From the NCBI GenBank assembly GCA_027025555.1, contig JALVQN010000138.1, forward strand, positions 1 to 32,289: a stretch of DNA of 32,289 bases. Reading direction: 5' to 3'. This DNA comes from Desulfobacterales bacterium. Its GTDB lineage: Bacteria; Desulfobacterota; Desulfobacteria; Desulfobacterales; UBA2156. Positions 22,733-31,475 of the stretch are shown one piece after another. Numbering within the stretch: position 1 is the stretch's first letter; every line of letters begins with the position of its first letter. The position numbers were made by a program, and so were the translations under genes. The notes under the pieces are model-generated. The model was not told the DNA's origin, did not search any database, and saw nothing but the letters and a program-made list of their open reading frames with translations.

Positions 22733-23260
22733 ATGACCATCGTATTGATCGGATATCGTTGCACGGGAAAGACCCGGGTGGGAAAGGTCCTTTCCCGGAA
22801 GCTGGAGATGGCCTTCATAGACACGGACCAGTGGATTGAACACCAGGAAGGGCGTTGCATCGGCGAAATTGTATCCCGGCATGGATGGGAGACTTTCAGG
22901 GCGCTGGAAGCCCGGGCCCTGCGGCGGAGATGCACCGAAGACGGCCTGGGGATCGCCACGGGAGGCGGTGTGGTGCTCGATACCCAAAACGTCATGTGCC
23001 TCAAACGAAGCGGCCGGGTGGTCTGGCTGGAGGCGGAACCCGAAACGATCCGCCGCCGCATGTTAGAAGAAGAAAAAGGCGCCCTGACACGACCGACTCT
23101 CACGGGTCTTGATCCCGCAAAGGAGATCGAGAGGGTGCTTTCGGATCGGACGCCCCTCTACCTTCAGGCCTCGGATTTCAGAATCGACACCACCTTGCTG
23201 AAGGTGGAGGAAGTGGCCGATCGCATCGCGGCGCGGATCATGATGGAAAGGATGGCTTGA
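22733..23260 (+). CDS. aroK: Shikimate kinase
   Basis: A 175-residue P-loop kinase that phosphorylates shikimate at the 3-position with ATP. Walker A is GYRCTGKT (residues 7-14); FIDTDQWIE gives the shikimate-binding Asp32; Arg56 (TFRALE) and the GGG at 77-79 (ATGGGVV) also contact shikimate. The lid Arg is in LTRPTL, and the adenine-side Arg in SDRTPLY. The start is ATG 22733, 18 bases after the leader terminator, with GGGGA 13 bases upstream. An in-frame TTG further upstream falls inside the terminator stem and is rejected. First gene of the aro operon; its stop overlaps the start region of aroC. Confidence 0.95.
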   Translation: MTIVLIGYRCTGKTRVGKVLSRKLEMAFIDTDQWIEHQEGRCIGEIVSRHGWETFRALEARALRRRCTEDGLGIATGGGVVLDTQNVMCLKRSGRVVWLEAEPETIRRRMLEEEKGALTRPTLTGLDPAKEIERVLSDRTPLYLQASDFRIDTTLLKVEEVADRIAARIMMERMA

Positions 23261-23262
23261 CC

Positions 23263-24351
23263 GTGGCCGGCAATGCATTCGGACGGGCCTTCAGGATCAC
23301 CACATTCGGGGAGTCCCACGGGCCCTGTGTGGGTGTGGTCATCGACGGCTGTCCCCCCGGCATTCCCATGGGTCCTGAAGATTTTTCCGCACAGATGTCC
23401 CGGAGAAGACCCGGGAAAGCCCCCCTGGACTCGCCTCGAAACGAAAAGGATCGCATAGAGATCCTCTCCGGTGTTTTCGAGAAAAAGACCACGGGGGCCC
23501 CCATCATGTTGCGCATCCCCAATGAAGACGTCAAGAGCGGGCCCTATGCGATCCTTGCCGGCCGTTTTCGTCCGGGACACGCGGACTACACCTACTTCAA
23601 GAAATACGGCCACTACGACCACCGGGGCGGGGGGAGGGCTTCGGCCCGGGAGACGGCCGCCCGGGTGGCCGCCGGCGTGGTGGCACAGAAAATCCTGGAC
23701 GGGCCGGGCATCACGGTCCTGGGGTATGCCCTGGAAATCGCGGGCGTCAAAGCCGAGCGCTTTGAGCCCCAAGAGATTGAATCCAACCCCTGCAGGTGCC
23801 CGGATCCCGAGGCGGCCGTGCGGATGGAAGCGGCCATGCGCCGGGCAAGGGGAAATCAGGATTCCGTGGGCGGCATCGCGGAAGTCCGGGTGACGGGATG
23901 TCCGGCGGGCCTGGGAGAACCGGTCTTCGACAAGCTCGACGCCGACCTCGCCAAGGCCGCCATGTCCATCGGTGCGGTGAAGGCCGTGGAGATCGGGGAC
24001 GGCCTGGAGGCTGCCCGCGCATTCGGCTCCCAAAACAACGATGCCCTCACCCCTTCAGGATTCAGGACGAATCATGCCGGCGGCATTCTGGGGGGCATTT
24101 CCAACGGGGACGAGATCCTCGTCAGGGTTGCCGTGAAGCCGATTCCTTCCATCGCCAGGGTGCAGGAGACCATTGACAGAAACGGGCGGGCGGCCTTGTT
24201 GGAGGTCAAGGGGCGTCACGACGTGTGCGCGGTGCCCCGGATCGTCCCCGTCCTGGAGGCCATGGTCCGCATCGTCCTGGCCGACCACCTCCTTCGTGCC
24301 AGGGCCCAGGGACCCGTTGTCGCATCCAAGGGGTCGGACGGGGATCCCTGA
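23263..24351 (+). CDS. aroC: Chorismate synthase
   Basis: A 362-residue flavin-dependent lyase converting EPSP to chorismate, the last common step. Signatures are the N-terminal [19 protein letters not shown], then [20 protein letters not shown] with RASARET, and [13 protein letters not shown] towards the end. The start is placed at GTG 23263, which gives the usual MAGNxFG beginning and a GAAAGGA ribosome site 10 bases away. A TTG at 23257, overlapping the aroK stop, would add two residues. The length is normal. The sequence does not show a fused flavin reductase, so reduced FMN must be provided by the cell. Confidence 0.96.
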   Translation: MAGNAFGRAFRITTFGESHGPCVGVVIDGCPPGIPMGPEDFSAQMSRRRPGKAPLDSPRNEKDRIEILSGVFEKKTTGAPIMLRIPNEDVKSGPYAILAGRFRPGHADYTYFKKYGHYDHRGGGRASARETAARVAAGVVAQKILDGPGITVLGYALEIAGVKAERFEPQEIESNPCRCPDPEAAVRMEAAMRRARGNQDSVGGIAEVRVTGCPAGLGEPVFDKLDADLAKAAMSIGAVKAVEIGDGLEAARAFGSQNNDALTPSGFRTNHAGGILGGISNGDEILVRVAVKPIPSIARVQETIDRNGRAALLEVKGRHDVCAVPRIVPVLEAMVRIVLADHLLRARAQGPVVASKGSDGDP

Positions 24352-24436
24352 CGAGAGGGATGCGTCCCGCGTCAAAGCCCCGAGGAAGAGGGACCTCTTC
24401 ACAAAATACAAAAAATCGGAAAAGGGAGATGCCACC

Positions 24437-25300
24437 ATGGAAAAGCTCAGGCTTGCGACCTGCAACGGCGGGGAAGGAAAACGGACCGTGATCCCCGTGG
24501 GCGATGTCCGCATCGGGGAAGACTTTGTGGTAATCGCGGGGCCCTGCAGCGTGGAGAGTGAAGCGCAGACCCTTCGCACCGCCACGGCGGTGAAGGCGGC
24601 CGGGGCCCACATGCTCCGGGGAGGCGCCTTCAAGCCGCGCACATCCCCTTACGACTTCCAGGGTCTGGGACTCCAGGGCCTCAAGATCCTGGAAAAGGCC
24701 AAGCGCCTCACCGGGCTTCCCGTGGTTACGGAAGTCACCGATCCCCGCGACGTCAGCTGGGTCTGTGAGTACGCCGACGTGCTTCAGATCGGTACCCGAA
24801 ACATGCAAAATTACTCCCTGCTCAAGGAGACGGGCAAGGTCCGGACCCCGGTGCTCCTCAAGCGCGGCATGTACTCCACCCTCAAGGAATGGCTTCACTG
24901 TGCGGAGTACATCCTCGCCGAGGGAAATCCCAACGTGATCCTCTGTGAACGGGGGATCCGAACCTTTGAAACCCATAACCGCAACACCTTGGACCTGGGG
25001 ATCGTCCCTTCCGTCAAGGAAATCAGCCACCTGCCCATTGTGGTGGATCCCTCCCACGGCACCGGGAGACTCAGCATCATCGAGCCCATGTGCCTGGCCG
25101 CTTTGGCCGCCGGAGCCGACGGCATCCTCATCGAGGTTCACTGCAATCCTCAAGAGGCCCTATGCGACCGGGACCAGGCCATGCCGCCGGACATGTTCCA
25201 AAGCCTCATGGAAAAGCTCTTCCACCTGCAGCGGGCCATGACACAGGTGGAAAGAGGACATATCCCATCCTCCCGGGAGGCCCCGGTTGCCATCCATTGA
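24437..25300 (+). CDS. aroF: DAHP synthase (type I-beta, AroF-like)
   Basis: A 287-residue enzyme condensing PEP and erythrose-4-phosphate, the entry step of the pathway. Motifs of the I-beta/KDOPS-like group are [45 protein letters not shown] and DPSHGTGR, with the metal-binding Cys, His and Glu residues in place. Only about 35 residues precede the barrel, so neither a ferredoxin-like/ACT regulatory domain nor a fused chorismate mutase is present. Such short forms are usually not feedback-inhibited. The ATG has AAAGGGAGA 8 bases upstream. It lies 85 bases after aroC, the widest gap in the operon. The stop overlaps aroB by 14 bases. Confidence 0.95.
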   Translation: MEKLRLATCNGGEGKRTVIPVGDVRIGEDFVVIAGPCSVESEAQTLRTATAVKAAGAHMLRGGAFKPRTSPYDFQGLGLQGLKILEKAKRLTGLPVVTEVTDPRDVSWVCEYADVLQIGTRNMQNYSLLKETGKVRTPVLLKRGMYSTLKEWLHCAEYILAEGNPNVILCERGIRTFETHNRNTLDLGIVPSVKEISHLPIVVDPSHGTGRLSIIEPMCLAALAAGADGILIEVHCNPQEALCDRDQAMPPDMFQSLMEKLFHLQRAMTQVERGHIPSSREAPVAIH

Positions 25301-26336
25301 GATCAAAGGCATGACCGGCCGCTGCATTGTCCATCTGGAGGGGCGGCTGGCGGAACTGGACCGCTTCCTGCCCGATGCCAAGACCTTCCTCATCACGGAT
25401 CCCCATGTCCGCTCGGCCCTGGGGAAGCGATGCCCGTCCCTGCCGATTTTGGAAACCGGGACGGGGGAGGCCGCCAAGACCCTGGAAGGTGCCGCAAGGC
25501 TCTATGACGGGCTCCTGCGCCTGGGGTGTGACCGGTCTTCCTTCATCGTGGGCATGGGTGGAGGTGTCGTTTGCGATCTGACAGGATTCGTTGCCGCCAC
25601 CTTCATGCGCGGTATTGCCTTCGGTCTCGTGCCCACCACCCTCCTGGCTCAGGTGGACGCCGCCATCGGGGGCAAAAACGGTGTGAATTTCAAGGGCTAC
25701 AAGAACATGGTGGGCGTGTTCCGCCAGCCCCGGTTCGTACTCTGCGATCCGGAAACCCTTTCCAGCCTTCCGGAGGCCGAACTTCGAAACGGATTGGCGG
25801 AAGCGGTCAAGCACGGGGCCATTGCAGCGCCCGGGATCCTGGAATTCATCCGCGCCCACCTCTTTGAGATCCGGAAACGCCGCCCCGGCTGTCTGGGGCG
25901 CCTCGTGGCGGAGTCGGTGAGGGTCAAGGCAGCGGTGGTGAACCGGGACGAAAAAGAGGAAGGCCCTCGGCGGCTTCTCAATTTCGGGCACACTTTCGGG
26001 CATGCCCTGGAAAAGACCGTGGGCATCTCCCACGGGGAGGCGGTCTCGTTGGGGATGACCATCGCTGCAGGGCTTTCGGTTGAAAGAGGCCTCCTGGATC
26101 CTGAAGAAGCCCGGCGTTTGAACGAACACCTTTCCCGACTCGGGCTCCCCACAGCTGTTCCCCAGGACCCGGGGCCGCTGCTCAGGCAGATCACTCGGGA
26201 CAAGAAGCGCACCGGGGACCGGATCCACTTCGTGTGGCTCCGTCGTTTGGGCAACGCCTTGGTGGAGCCCCTTTCTTTTGGGGAACTGGAAGAAATCACA
26301 AACCTATGGTGGCGAGGTGTAAAGGATGAATCTTGA
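25287..26336 (+). CDS. aroB: 3-Dehydroquinate synthase
   Basis: A 349-residue NAD- and metal-dependent enzyme for the second step, from DAHP to 3-dehydroquinate. Seen are the NAD-binding [20 protein letters not shown], the substrate/metal region [18 protein letters not shown], the Glu in [13 protein letters not shown] and the metal-binding His motif [11 protein letters not shown]. The start is TTG, 6 bases after a GGGAGG ribosome site. It overlaps the end of aroF by 14 bases and pheA by 11 bases, so coupled translation is likely. The length and all motifs are normal. Confidence 0.95.
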   Translation: MPSIEIKGMTGRCIVHLEGRLAELDRFLPDAKTFLITDPHVRSALGKRCPSLPILETGTGEAAKTLEGAARLYDGLLRLGCDRSSFIVGMGGGVVCDLTGFVAATFMRGIAFGLVPTTLLAQVDAAIGGKNGVNFKGYKNMVGVFRQPRFVLCDPETLSSLPEAELRNGLAEAVKHGAIAAPGILEFIRAHLFEIRKRRPGCLGRLVAESVRVKAAVVNRDEKEEGPRRLLNFGHTFGHALEKTVGISHGEAVSLGMTIAAGLSVERGLLDPEEARRLNEHLSRLGLPTAVPQDPGPLLRQITRDKKRTGDRIHFVWLRRLGNALVEPLSFGELEEITNLWWRGVKDES

Positions 26337-27381
26337 TCGGATCAGAAAAGAGATCGACCGGGTGGACACCCGGCTTCTCAACCTGCTCAACGAGCGGATG
26401 GCGCTGGTTCTGGAAGCGCGCCGGTACAAAGACCAGGCGGAAGATCCCAAGCGCGAAAAGGCCCTCTTCGGACTCTTGGAGGAAAGGGCCACCCGCCTGG
26501 TGGACAAAGCCTTTATCGGAAAAATCTTCGAGGCCATCGTGTCCAAGAGCAAGGCCCTCCAGGATACGGATCACCGGCTCGTGGGATTTCAGGGAAAACA
26601 CGGCGCCTACAGCGAACTGGCGGCCCGGGCCTGGGATCCCGAGACGGTGCCCATCCCCACCACGTCTTTTGAAGATGTCTTTGAAGGAGTGGAATCGGGG
26701 CTGTTCGATTACGGGGTGGTGCCTGTGGAAAATACCCTGGGAGGTTCCGTGGACCAGGTGAATCGCCTCTTGATCCGAAGCGATCTTCGGATCGTGGGGG
26801 CCGTGGAACTTCCGGTGCACCTCTGTCTTTTGGCCCTTCCCGAGACGGACCACCGGGAGATTCGAGCCGCCTATTCCCATCCCAAGGCCCTGGCCCAATG
26901 CCGCTTGTTCCTCCACCGGAACCGGATCGAACCCATCCATTTTTCGGATACGGCGGGCGCCGCCAAGATGCTGGCCGAGGAAAGGCCCCGGGGCGCGGCC
27001 GCCGTCGCAAGCAAAGCCTGCGCCAGACTCTATCGGCTGGAGATTTTGAAGGAAAATATCGAGGATTTGGATCGCAACGTGACCCGGTTCGTGGTCCTGT
27101 CCAGACAGACCCAGGACCTTGAGGGACACAAATGTTCCGTGGTCTTTTCCACGGAACACAAGGCCGGAACCCTCTATCGCGTCCTTGAGATTTTCGCCGG
27201 CCAAGGGATCAACCTCACCCGGATCGAATCGATCCCTGCAAGCCCCGGCGAATACGCTTTTTTCCTGGATTTTTTGGGTTCAACGGAAGAAGACAAGGTC
27301 CGGTCGGCCCTGGAGCAAGCCCGGAAGGTGACCTCCCGGTTCCGGCTGATGGGCTGCTACAAGGAGGTGCGGGCGTCATGA
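26326..27381 (+). CDS. pheA: Bifunctional chorismate mutase/prephenate dehydratase (P-protein)
   Basis: A 351-residue fusion that leads chorismate into phenylalanine. Residues 1-82 form an AroQ chorismate mutase ([20 protein letters not shown], with EDPKREKAL as the ligand helix). Residues 84-265 form prephenate dehydratase (GFQGKHGAYSELA, VPVENTLGGSVDQV, and the catalytic Thr-Arg-Phe in RNVTRFVVLS). The rest is an ACT domain for phenylalanine (AGTLYRVLEIFAGQGINLTR). The usual ESRP motif of that domain reads ESIP, and GALY reads GTLY, so phenylalanine binding may be altered. It overlaps aroB and, by ATGA, the next gene. Confidence 0.95.
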   Translation: MNLDRIRKEIDRVDTRLLNLLNERMALVLEARRYKDQAEDPKREKALFGLLEERATRLVDKAFIGKIFEAIVSKSKALQDTDHRLVGFQGKHGAYSELAARAWDPETVPIPTTSFEDVFEGVESGLFDYGVVPVENTLGGSVDQVNRLLIRSDLRIVGAVELPVHLCLLALPETDHREIRAAYSHPKALAQCRLFLHRNRIEPIHFSDTAGAAKMLAEERPRGAAAVASKACARLYRLEILKENIEDLDRNVTRFVVLSRQTQDLEGHKCSVVFSTEHKAGTLYRVLEIFAGQGINLTRIESIPASPGEYAFFLDFLGSTEEDKVRSALEQARKVTSRFRLMGCYKEVRAS

Positions 27382-27680
27382 GGATCCTGGTGATGGGTGC
27401 AGGGCGCATGGGGGCGTGGCTCGTGGAGGCGCTGTGCCCCTTCGATCCCCGACTGCTCCTCAACGCCGTGAGCCTGCCGGAGACCCGCGAAGCCTTTGAA
27501 GCTGTTTTGCCCCACCTGGGAGACGATTGCATCCTGGCGGAGGTCCTTTTCAACCCTTACACCGTGGAACAGATCGAACGGATCAACGCCCAGCTTTGCT
27601 ACCTGACCCACATCATCCAGGGGAGGGACCTGGAAGAGATGGAAACATTTCTGAAAAGCCCTCGGAAAAACATCGGGTAA
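27378..27680 (+). CDS. Internally deleted prephenate dehydrogenase (TyrA-like)
   Basis: A 100-residue ORF whose parts match the ends of the compact TyrA type (about 255 residues). MRILVMGAGRMGAWLVEAL is the start of the NAD-binding fold. LLLNAVSLPETREAFEAVLP with CILAEV is the later part of that fold. LFNPYTVEQIERINAQLCY to the end matches the C-terminal helices. The stretch between the first two pieces (about 45 residues) and that between the last two (about 130 residues, with the THPMFGP region and the catalytic His) are missing, with no frame break. It cannot be an active dehydrogenase. It overlaps pheA as ATGA and ends 12 bases before aroD, so it may persist only as a translational link. 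Confidence 0.8.
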   Translation: MRILVMGAGRMGAWLVEALCPFDPRLLLNAVSLPETREAFEAVLPHLGDDCILAEVLFNPYTVEQIERINAQLCYLTHIIQGRDLEEMETFLKSPRKNIG

Positions 27681-27692
27681 GGGGGGCTGCCC

Positions 27693-28364
27693 ATGATCTG
27701 CGTCCCCATCCGTGCCCGAAACACCCCCGAAGCCCTGGATAAGATGACCCGGGCCGCACGCCTGGCAGACCTGGTGGAATTGAGGCTGGACCTGATGGAA
27801 ACATTCGATTTGGAAACCCTGCTAGGCCAAGCCCCCTGCCCTGTGATCGTCACGTATCGTTCCGTGAAAGAGGGGGGGAGGGGCCGGGCAACATACAGGG
27901 AGCAGGTCCGGATCCTGACACGGGCGGCAGCCGCCGGCGCCCGATGGATCGACGTGGAGTTTGGCATGCCCCGTGAATTCAAAAGGGTGATCCGAAAAAA
28001 CCGCCGGGATGCGGGGCTCCTCGTTTCCTGTCACCTGCAACACGGAACCCCCGACAGAAAATCCCTGGAAGAGCTCCTGTGGCGGATGGATACAATGAAC
28101 GCAGACATGGTGAAGATCGTCACCCTGGCCCGAAGTTACGAGGACAACCTTCGGGTCCTGGGCCTGATTCCCCTGGCCCGAAAGCTGGGAATTGGAGTGG
28201 TGGCCTTTTGCATGGGACCGAAGGGGCGGCCCAGCCGGGTGCTTGCGCCTCTTCTGGGAGCCGCCTTTACCTTTGCCTCCCTCAAGGCCGGGGAAGAGAC
28301 GGCTGCCGGGCAGCTTTTTCTGGAAGAAACCCGATGGATCCTGAACCGACTCGGCGGCGCATAG
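27693..28364 (+). CDS. aroD: 3-Dehydroquinate dehydratase, type I
   Basis: A 223-residue class I dehydroquinase, forming 3-dehydroshikimate through a Schiff base. The Schiff-base Lys is Lys141 (DMVKIVTLA), the catalytic His is His114 (VSCHLQHGTP), and the substrate Glu29/Arg31 are in VELRLDLM. The C-terminal FCMGPKGRPSRVL loop with Arg and Ser also fits. The ATG follows AAGGGGGG. The gene overlaps the start of aroE by 31 bases. It is shorter than plant or fungal forms but normal for archaeal and some bacterial ones. Confidence 0.94.
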   Translation: MICVPIRARNTPEALDKMTRAARLADLVELRLDLMETFDLETLLGQAPCPVIVTYRSVKEGGRGRATYREQVRILTRAAAAGARWIDVEFGMPREFKRVIRKNRRDAGLLVSCHLQHGTPDRKSLEELLWRMDTMNADMVKIVTLARSYEDNLRVLGLIPLARKLGIGVVAFCMGPKGRPSRVLAPLLGAAFTFASLKAGEETAAGQLFLEETRWILNRLGGA

Positions 28365-29179
28365 GCTTTGGGACCGCCCTTTACGGGGTGGTGGGGCATC
28401 CCTTGCGGCATTCCCTGAGCCCTCTGATGCACAACCGGGCCTTTGAAGCCCTGGGGATCGATGCCGTGTACCTCCCCTTTGAAACCGCCGACATCCAGGG
28501 GGCCATCGGCGGTGCCAGGGCACTCGGCATCCAGGGGCTCAGCATCACCCTACCCCACAAACAGGCCGTCATGGCGTGCCTGGACCGGTTGGATCCGCTG
28601 GCTGAAAAAATCGGCGCCGTCAACACCGTGGTCAAACGGGGGAAAAAGCTTGTGGGCTTCAACACGGATGCCTCAGGCGCCCTTGAGGCCCTGGAATCCC
28701 GCCTGGGTGAAAGGTCCCTTTCCGGGATGTCTTGTCTTTTGGTGGGCGCCGGCGGCGCCGCCCGGGCCGTGGGCTTTGCGCTTCAGGAAAGGGGGGCCCG
28801 TCTTGCCCTTTGGAACCGTTCGCGACAGCGGGGGGAGCAGGCGGCCGCGGCCCTGGGGGGTCGTTTTTTGTCCGCAGCCGAAGTGCCGGATTTCAGAGCC
28901 GACCTCCTGGTAAACGCCACCCCCGTCGGGATGTTTCCCGGCGTGGACGCCTGTCCCGTGCCGGATAGAATGCTGAAAAAAGGCATGGTGGTCATGGACC
29001 TGGTTTACAACCCGGTCCAAACCCTGCTCCTTTCAAAGGCCAAGGCCCGGGGGTGCATCCCCATAAGCGGCCTCGACATGTTCCTCTTCCAGGGAGCGGC
29101 GCAATTGAGACTCTGGACCGGCCGAAAAGCGCCCATGGAAACCCTGCGGGCGGCCCTCTCAAAGGCCCTTGTCCCATGA
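28334..29179 (+). CDS. aroE: Shikimate dehydrogenase
   Basis: A 281-residue NADP-dependent reductase of 3-dehydroshikimate. The substrate domain carries YGVVGHPLRHSLSPLMHN (Ser27, Ser29), ITLPHKQAV with catalytic Lys76, and GFNTDASG with catalytic Asp112. The cofactor domain has GAGGAARAV and NRSRQRG, a pattern that favours NADP, and NATPVGMFP. A late Gln is in FLFQGAAQLRLW. The start is ATG 28334 within the end of aroD, preceded by GGAAG. The stop overlaps the aroA ATG as ATGA. Confidence 0.95.
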   Translation: MDPEPTRRRIGFGTALYGVVGHPLRHSLSPLMHNRAFEALGIDAVYLPFETADIQGAIGGARALGIQGLSITLPHKQAVMACLDRLDPLAEKIGAVNTVVKRGKKLVGFNTDASGALEALESRLGERSLSGMSCLLVGAGGAARAVGFALQERGARLALWNRSRQRGEQAAAALGGRFLSAAEVPDFRADLLVNATPVGMFPGVDACPVPDRMLKKGMVVMDLVYNPVQTLLLSKAKARGCIPISGLDMFLFQGAAQLRLWTGRKAPMETLRAALSKALVP

Positions 29180-30468
29180 AGCGCGGAAAAACCTTCGCCG
29201 AAGGCCACGTTCAGGTGGGATTGCCTCCTTCCAAGAGCCTGACCCACCGGGCCCTGGTGGCCGCTGCACTGGCCCGGGGGACCAGCCGGATCCGCCGTCC
29301 CCTGCTGTGTGAGGACACGCTTTACACCGTGGAAGGCCTCAGACGCCTGGGCGTGCCGGTGGAGATCAAGGAAGGGGAGATGGCGGTCCATGGGACGGAC
29401 GGGCACTTCCCGGAGGTTTCGCCGCCTCCGACCCTTTTTCTGGGAAACTCGGGCACCAGTTTCCGTTTTCTCCTGGCCCTGGCCGCCCTGGGACCGGGCG
29501 AGCGTCTCCTTACCGGAAGTCCCCGAATGGGGCAACGCCCCATCGGAGATCTCTGCCGGGCCCTGGAGACTCTGGGAACACGCGTTACCTTTTTGAAACG
29601 CGAAGGCTTTCCACCCGTGCGCATCCACGGCCGGGGCCTTTCAGGGGGGAGGATCCGCCTTCCCGGAGATAAGAGCAGCCAGTTCGTATCCGCCCTTTTG
29701 CTGGCAGCCCCCTGTGCCTTAACGAACGTGGAAATTACGGTTCCGGACGGCCTTGTCTCCAAGCCCTACGTGGACCTTACCACCGCGGTGATGGCACGTT
29801 TCGGCGTGGAGGTCAACCGGCATGGATATGCGCGCTTTCGGGTCCCGGCGCCCCAACACTTCCGCGCTGCAGACTTCACCGTGGAAGGGGATGTCTCCAG
29901 CGCCTCCTATTTCTGGGCCGCCGCGGCTGTCACCGGCAATGCGGTGACCACGGCCCCTGTGGATCCCCGCCATACGCTCCAGGGAGACATCCGCTTCCTC
30001 GACACCCTGGAAGCCATGGGATGCGCCGTTGAAAGGGGCACCGAAAGGATAACCGTCCGCGGAGGGCCTTTGCGCGCAGTCCACGTGGACATGGCCGCCA
30101 TGCCCGATCTGGTGCCCACCCTGGCGGCCGTGGCGTTGTTTGCCCGGGGAAGAACCCGCATCCGGAACGTGGCCCACCTGCGCCTCAAGGAAAGCGACAG
30201 ACTCAAGGCGGTGGCCGGCGAATGGCGCCGCCTCGGGGCAGGGGTTGAAGAATTCCCCGACGGCCTTGCCATTGACGGAAACCGCCCCCTGCGACCGGCC
30301 CTGACCCTTGCCCACGACGATCACCGGATCGCCATGAGCCTTGCGGTGATTGCCCTCAGGATCCCGGGACTCCGGATCGAGGGCACCGGATGCGTGGCCA
30401 AGTCCTTCCCCGGCTTCTGGGAGGCGTGGACCCCGGTCAAGGCGGCGTTGACCGGGGGCACAGACTAG
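29176..30468 (+). CDS. aroA: EPSP synthase (3-phosphoshikimate 1-carboxyvinyltransferase)
   Basis: A 430-residue enzyme joining PEP to shikimate-3-phosphate. The N-terminal substrate motif is LPPSKSLTHRALVAAALA (Lys20, Ser21, Arg25). The PEP/glyphosate loop reads LFLGNSGTSFRFLLALA, differing from the sensitive class I form (GNAGTAMRP). DKSSQFVSALLLAAP is in the middle, and RLKESDRLKAV with DDHRIAMSLAV are near the end. The ATG 29176 overlaps the aroE stop. It is the last gene of the operon; 23 bases later the convergent peroxiredoxin ends, with no convincing terminator between. Confidence 0.95.
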   Translation: MKRGKTFAEGHVQVGLPPSKSLTHRALVAAALARGTSRIRRPLLCEDTLYTVEGLRRLGVPVEIKEGEMAVHGTDGHFPEVSPPPTLFLGNSGTSFRFLLALAALGPGERLLTGSPRMGQRPIGDLCRALETLGTRVTFLKREGFPPVRIHGRGLSGGRIRLPGDKSSQFVSALLLAAPCALTNVEITVPDGLVSKPYVDLTTAVMARFGVEVNRHGYARFRVPAPQHFRAADFTVEGDVSSASYFWAAAAVTGNAVTTAPVDPRHTLQGDIRFLDTLEAMGCAVERGTERITVRGGPLRAVHVDMAAMPDLVPTLAAVALFARGRTRIRNVAHLRLKESDRLKAVAGEWRRLGAGVEEFPDGLAIDGNRPLRPALTLAHDDHRIAMSLAVIALRIPGLRIEGTGCVAKSFPGFWEAWTPVKAALTGGTD

Positions 30469-30491
30469 TCGAGGATTTTTCGGCCTCCGGG

Positions 30492-31214
30492 TCAATCAAA
30501 GGCCATGTCCGTCTTCCATGCCTCCCACACCTTGCCCACCAGGCCCGGACCCGGATTGAGGGTCTTCTTTCCGGGCCGCCAACCGGAAGGCGTGGCCTCG
30601 GCGCCCTGGGTTTCCCGAACCAATCGGAAGGCCTGTATCTGCCTGAGGGCTTCCAGGACGTTTCTGCCCACCGGCGGGGTCAGCACTTCATAGCCCTGAA
30701 TCACGCCGTCGGGATCGATGATGAACCGGCCCCGGGTCTCCACACCGGCCTGATCATCATAGATGCCGTAGACGCTTCCCACCTTGCCGCCCACGTCCGA
30801 CATCATGGGAAAGGGGATGCCGCCGTCCACCATTTTGGACAGTTCATGCTCATCCCACATCTTGTGCACAAAGACACTGTCGATGCTCATGGACAGGATC
30901 TGAACCCCCAGTTGATCAAATTCCGATACTTTTTCGGCAACTGCCGAAAGTTCGGTGGCTCAGACAAAGGTGAAGTCGCCGGGATAAAAGCACAACACCA
31001 CCCATTTTCCCAGGTAATCGGAAAGCTTGATGTTGACAAATTTTCCCTTGTGATATGCCGGCGCCGTAAAGTCCGGCGCTTTTCGTCCCACCATGACCAT
31101 GTTTTTCTCCTTTTTCACGGTTTCTGTTTCCCCTGCATCCGATGGACTTTCCTCGGTTGCACCCACCGGGCCCCCTGTGGGCCTGGCACAAGCCGGCTCA
31201 AATTCTTCTCCCAT
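30492..31214 (-). CDS. Selenocysteine peroxiredoxin (AhpC/Prx1-type)
   Basis: A thiol peroxidase of 240 residues when the in-frame TGA (30962-30960) is read as selenocysteine 85. The context is [20 protein letters not shown], the PxxxTxxC peroxidatic motif with Sec in place of Cys. Downstream in the same frame are [32 protein letters not shown] and [10 protein letters not shown], all typical of AhpC-type peroxiredoxins. Where that group has its resolving Cys (VCPAxW), this one reads ATPSGW, so it is probably a one-Sec enzyme needing an external reductant. ATG 31214 has AGGAGG 8 bases upstream. A second ATG at 31100, also with AAGGAG, would drop the Pro/Glu-rich N-terminal 38 residues. Confidence 0.93.
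30932..30949 (-). other. SECIS hairpin of the selenoperoxiredoxin
   Basis: Bases 14-31 counted from the UGA form UUUCGGC/GCCGAAA, seven perfect pairs with an AGUU loop. The G and U in the apical loop at positions 22-23 match the place where the Escherichia coli formate dehydrogenase SECIS presents G and U to SelB. It lies inside the coding region, as expected in bacteria. Confidence 0.72.
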
Positions 31215-31279
31215 AGAAACACCCTCCTTTCCATGATCCCATTGGTTTGAGCATCTTGACTTACAATTTTGCATGAACA

Positions 31280-31293
31280 TTGATGAAAATCAA
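31280..31293 (-). promoter_or_regulatory. FNR-type operator upstream of the selenoperoxiredoxin
   Basis: A perfect TTGAT-N4-ATCAA palindrome, the FNR consensus, is centred about 72 bases before the peroxiredoxin ATG. A -10-like CAAGAT (31258-31253) lies at about the distance expected for a class II activator site centred near -41.5. The region 31215-31475 holds no gene. A CRP/FNR-family regulator of the host would be needed; none is in the window. Confidence 0.55.
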
Positions 31294-31475
31294 CAACACC
31301 TTAAATTGAAGCGCCTTTCAACGACGGACAGCCGTGGTGTCCACTTGAGCCCGAGAGAACGATGCCGTCCAAGGGGGTGTGTCATAACGGCTTTCAGGAT
31401 CCAGTCCGGTTTGAAGGTCTCCTTTCAACGGCGATAAAAAGCGCCGCCTGCTGGAACCGGTTGTCAGTCGATGGC

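Noticed and set aside
30960-30962. TGA in the peroxiredoxin read as two separate genes or a pseudogene
   Set aside because: It stands exactly at the peroxidatic Cys, with a strong hairpin behind it and conserved sequence on both sides in the same frame.
31310-31430. Short repeat CCTTTCAACG seen twice between katG and the peroxiredoxin
   Set aside because: Only ten bases and two copies; no further structure to support a regulatory or mobile repeat.
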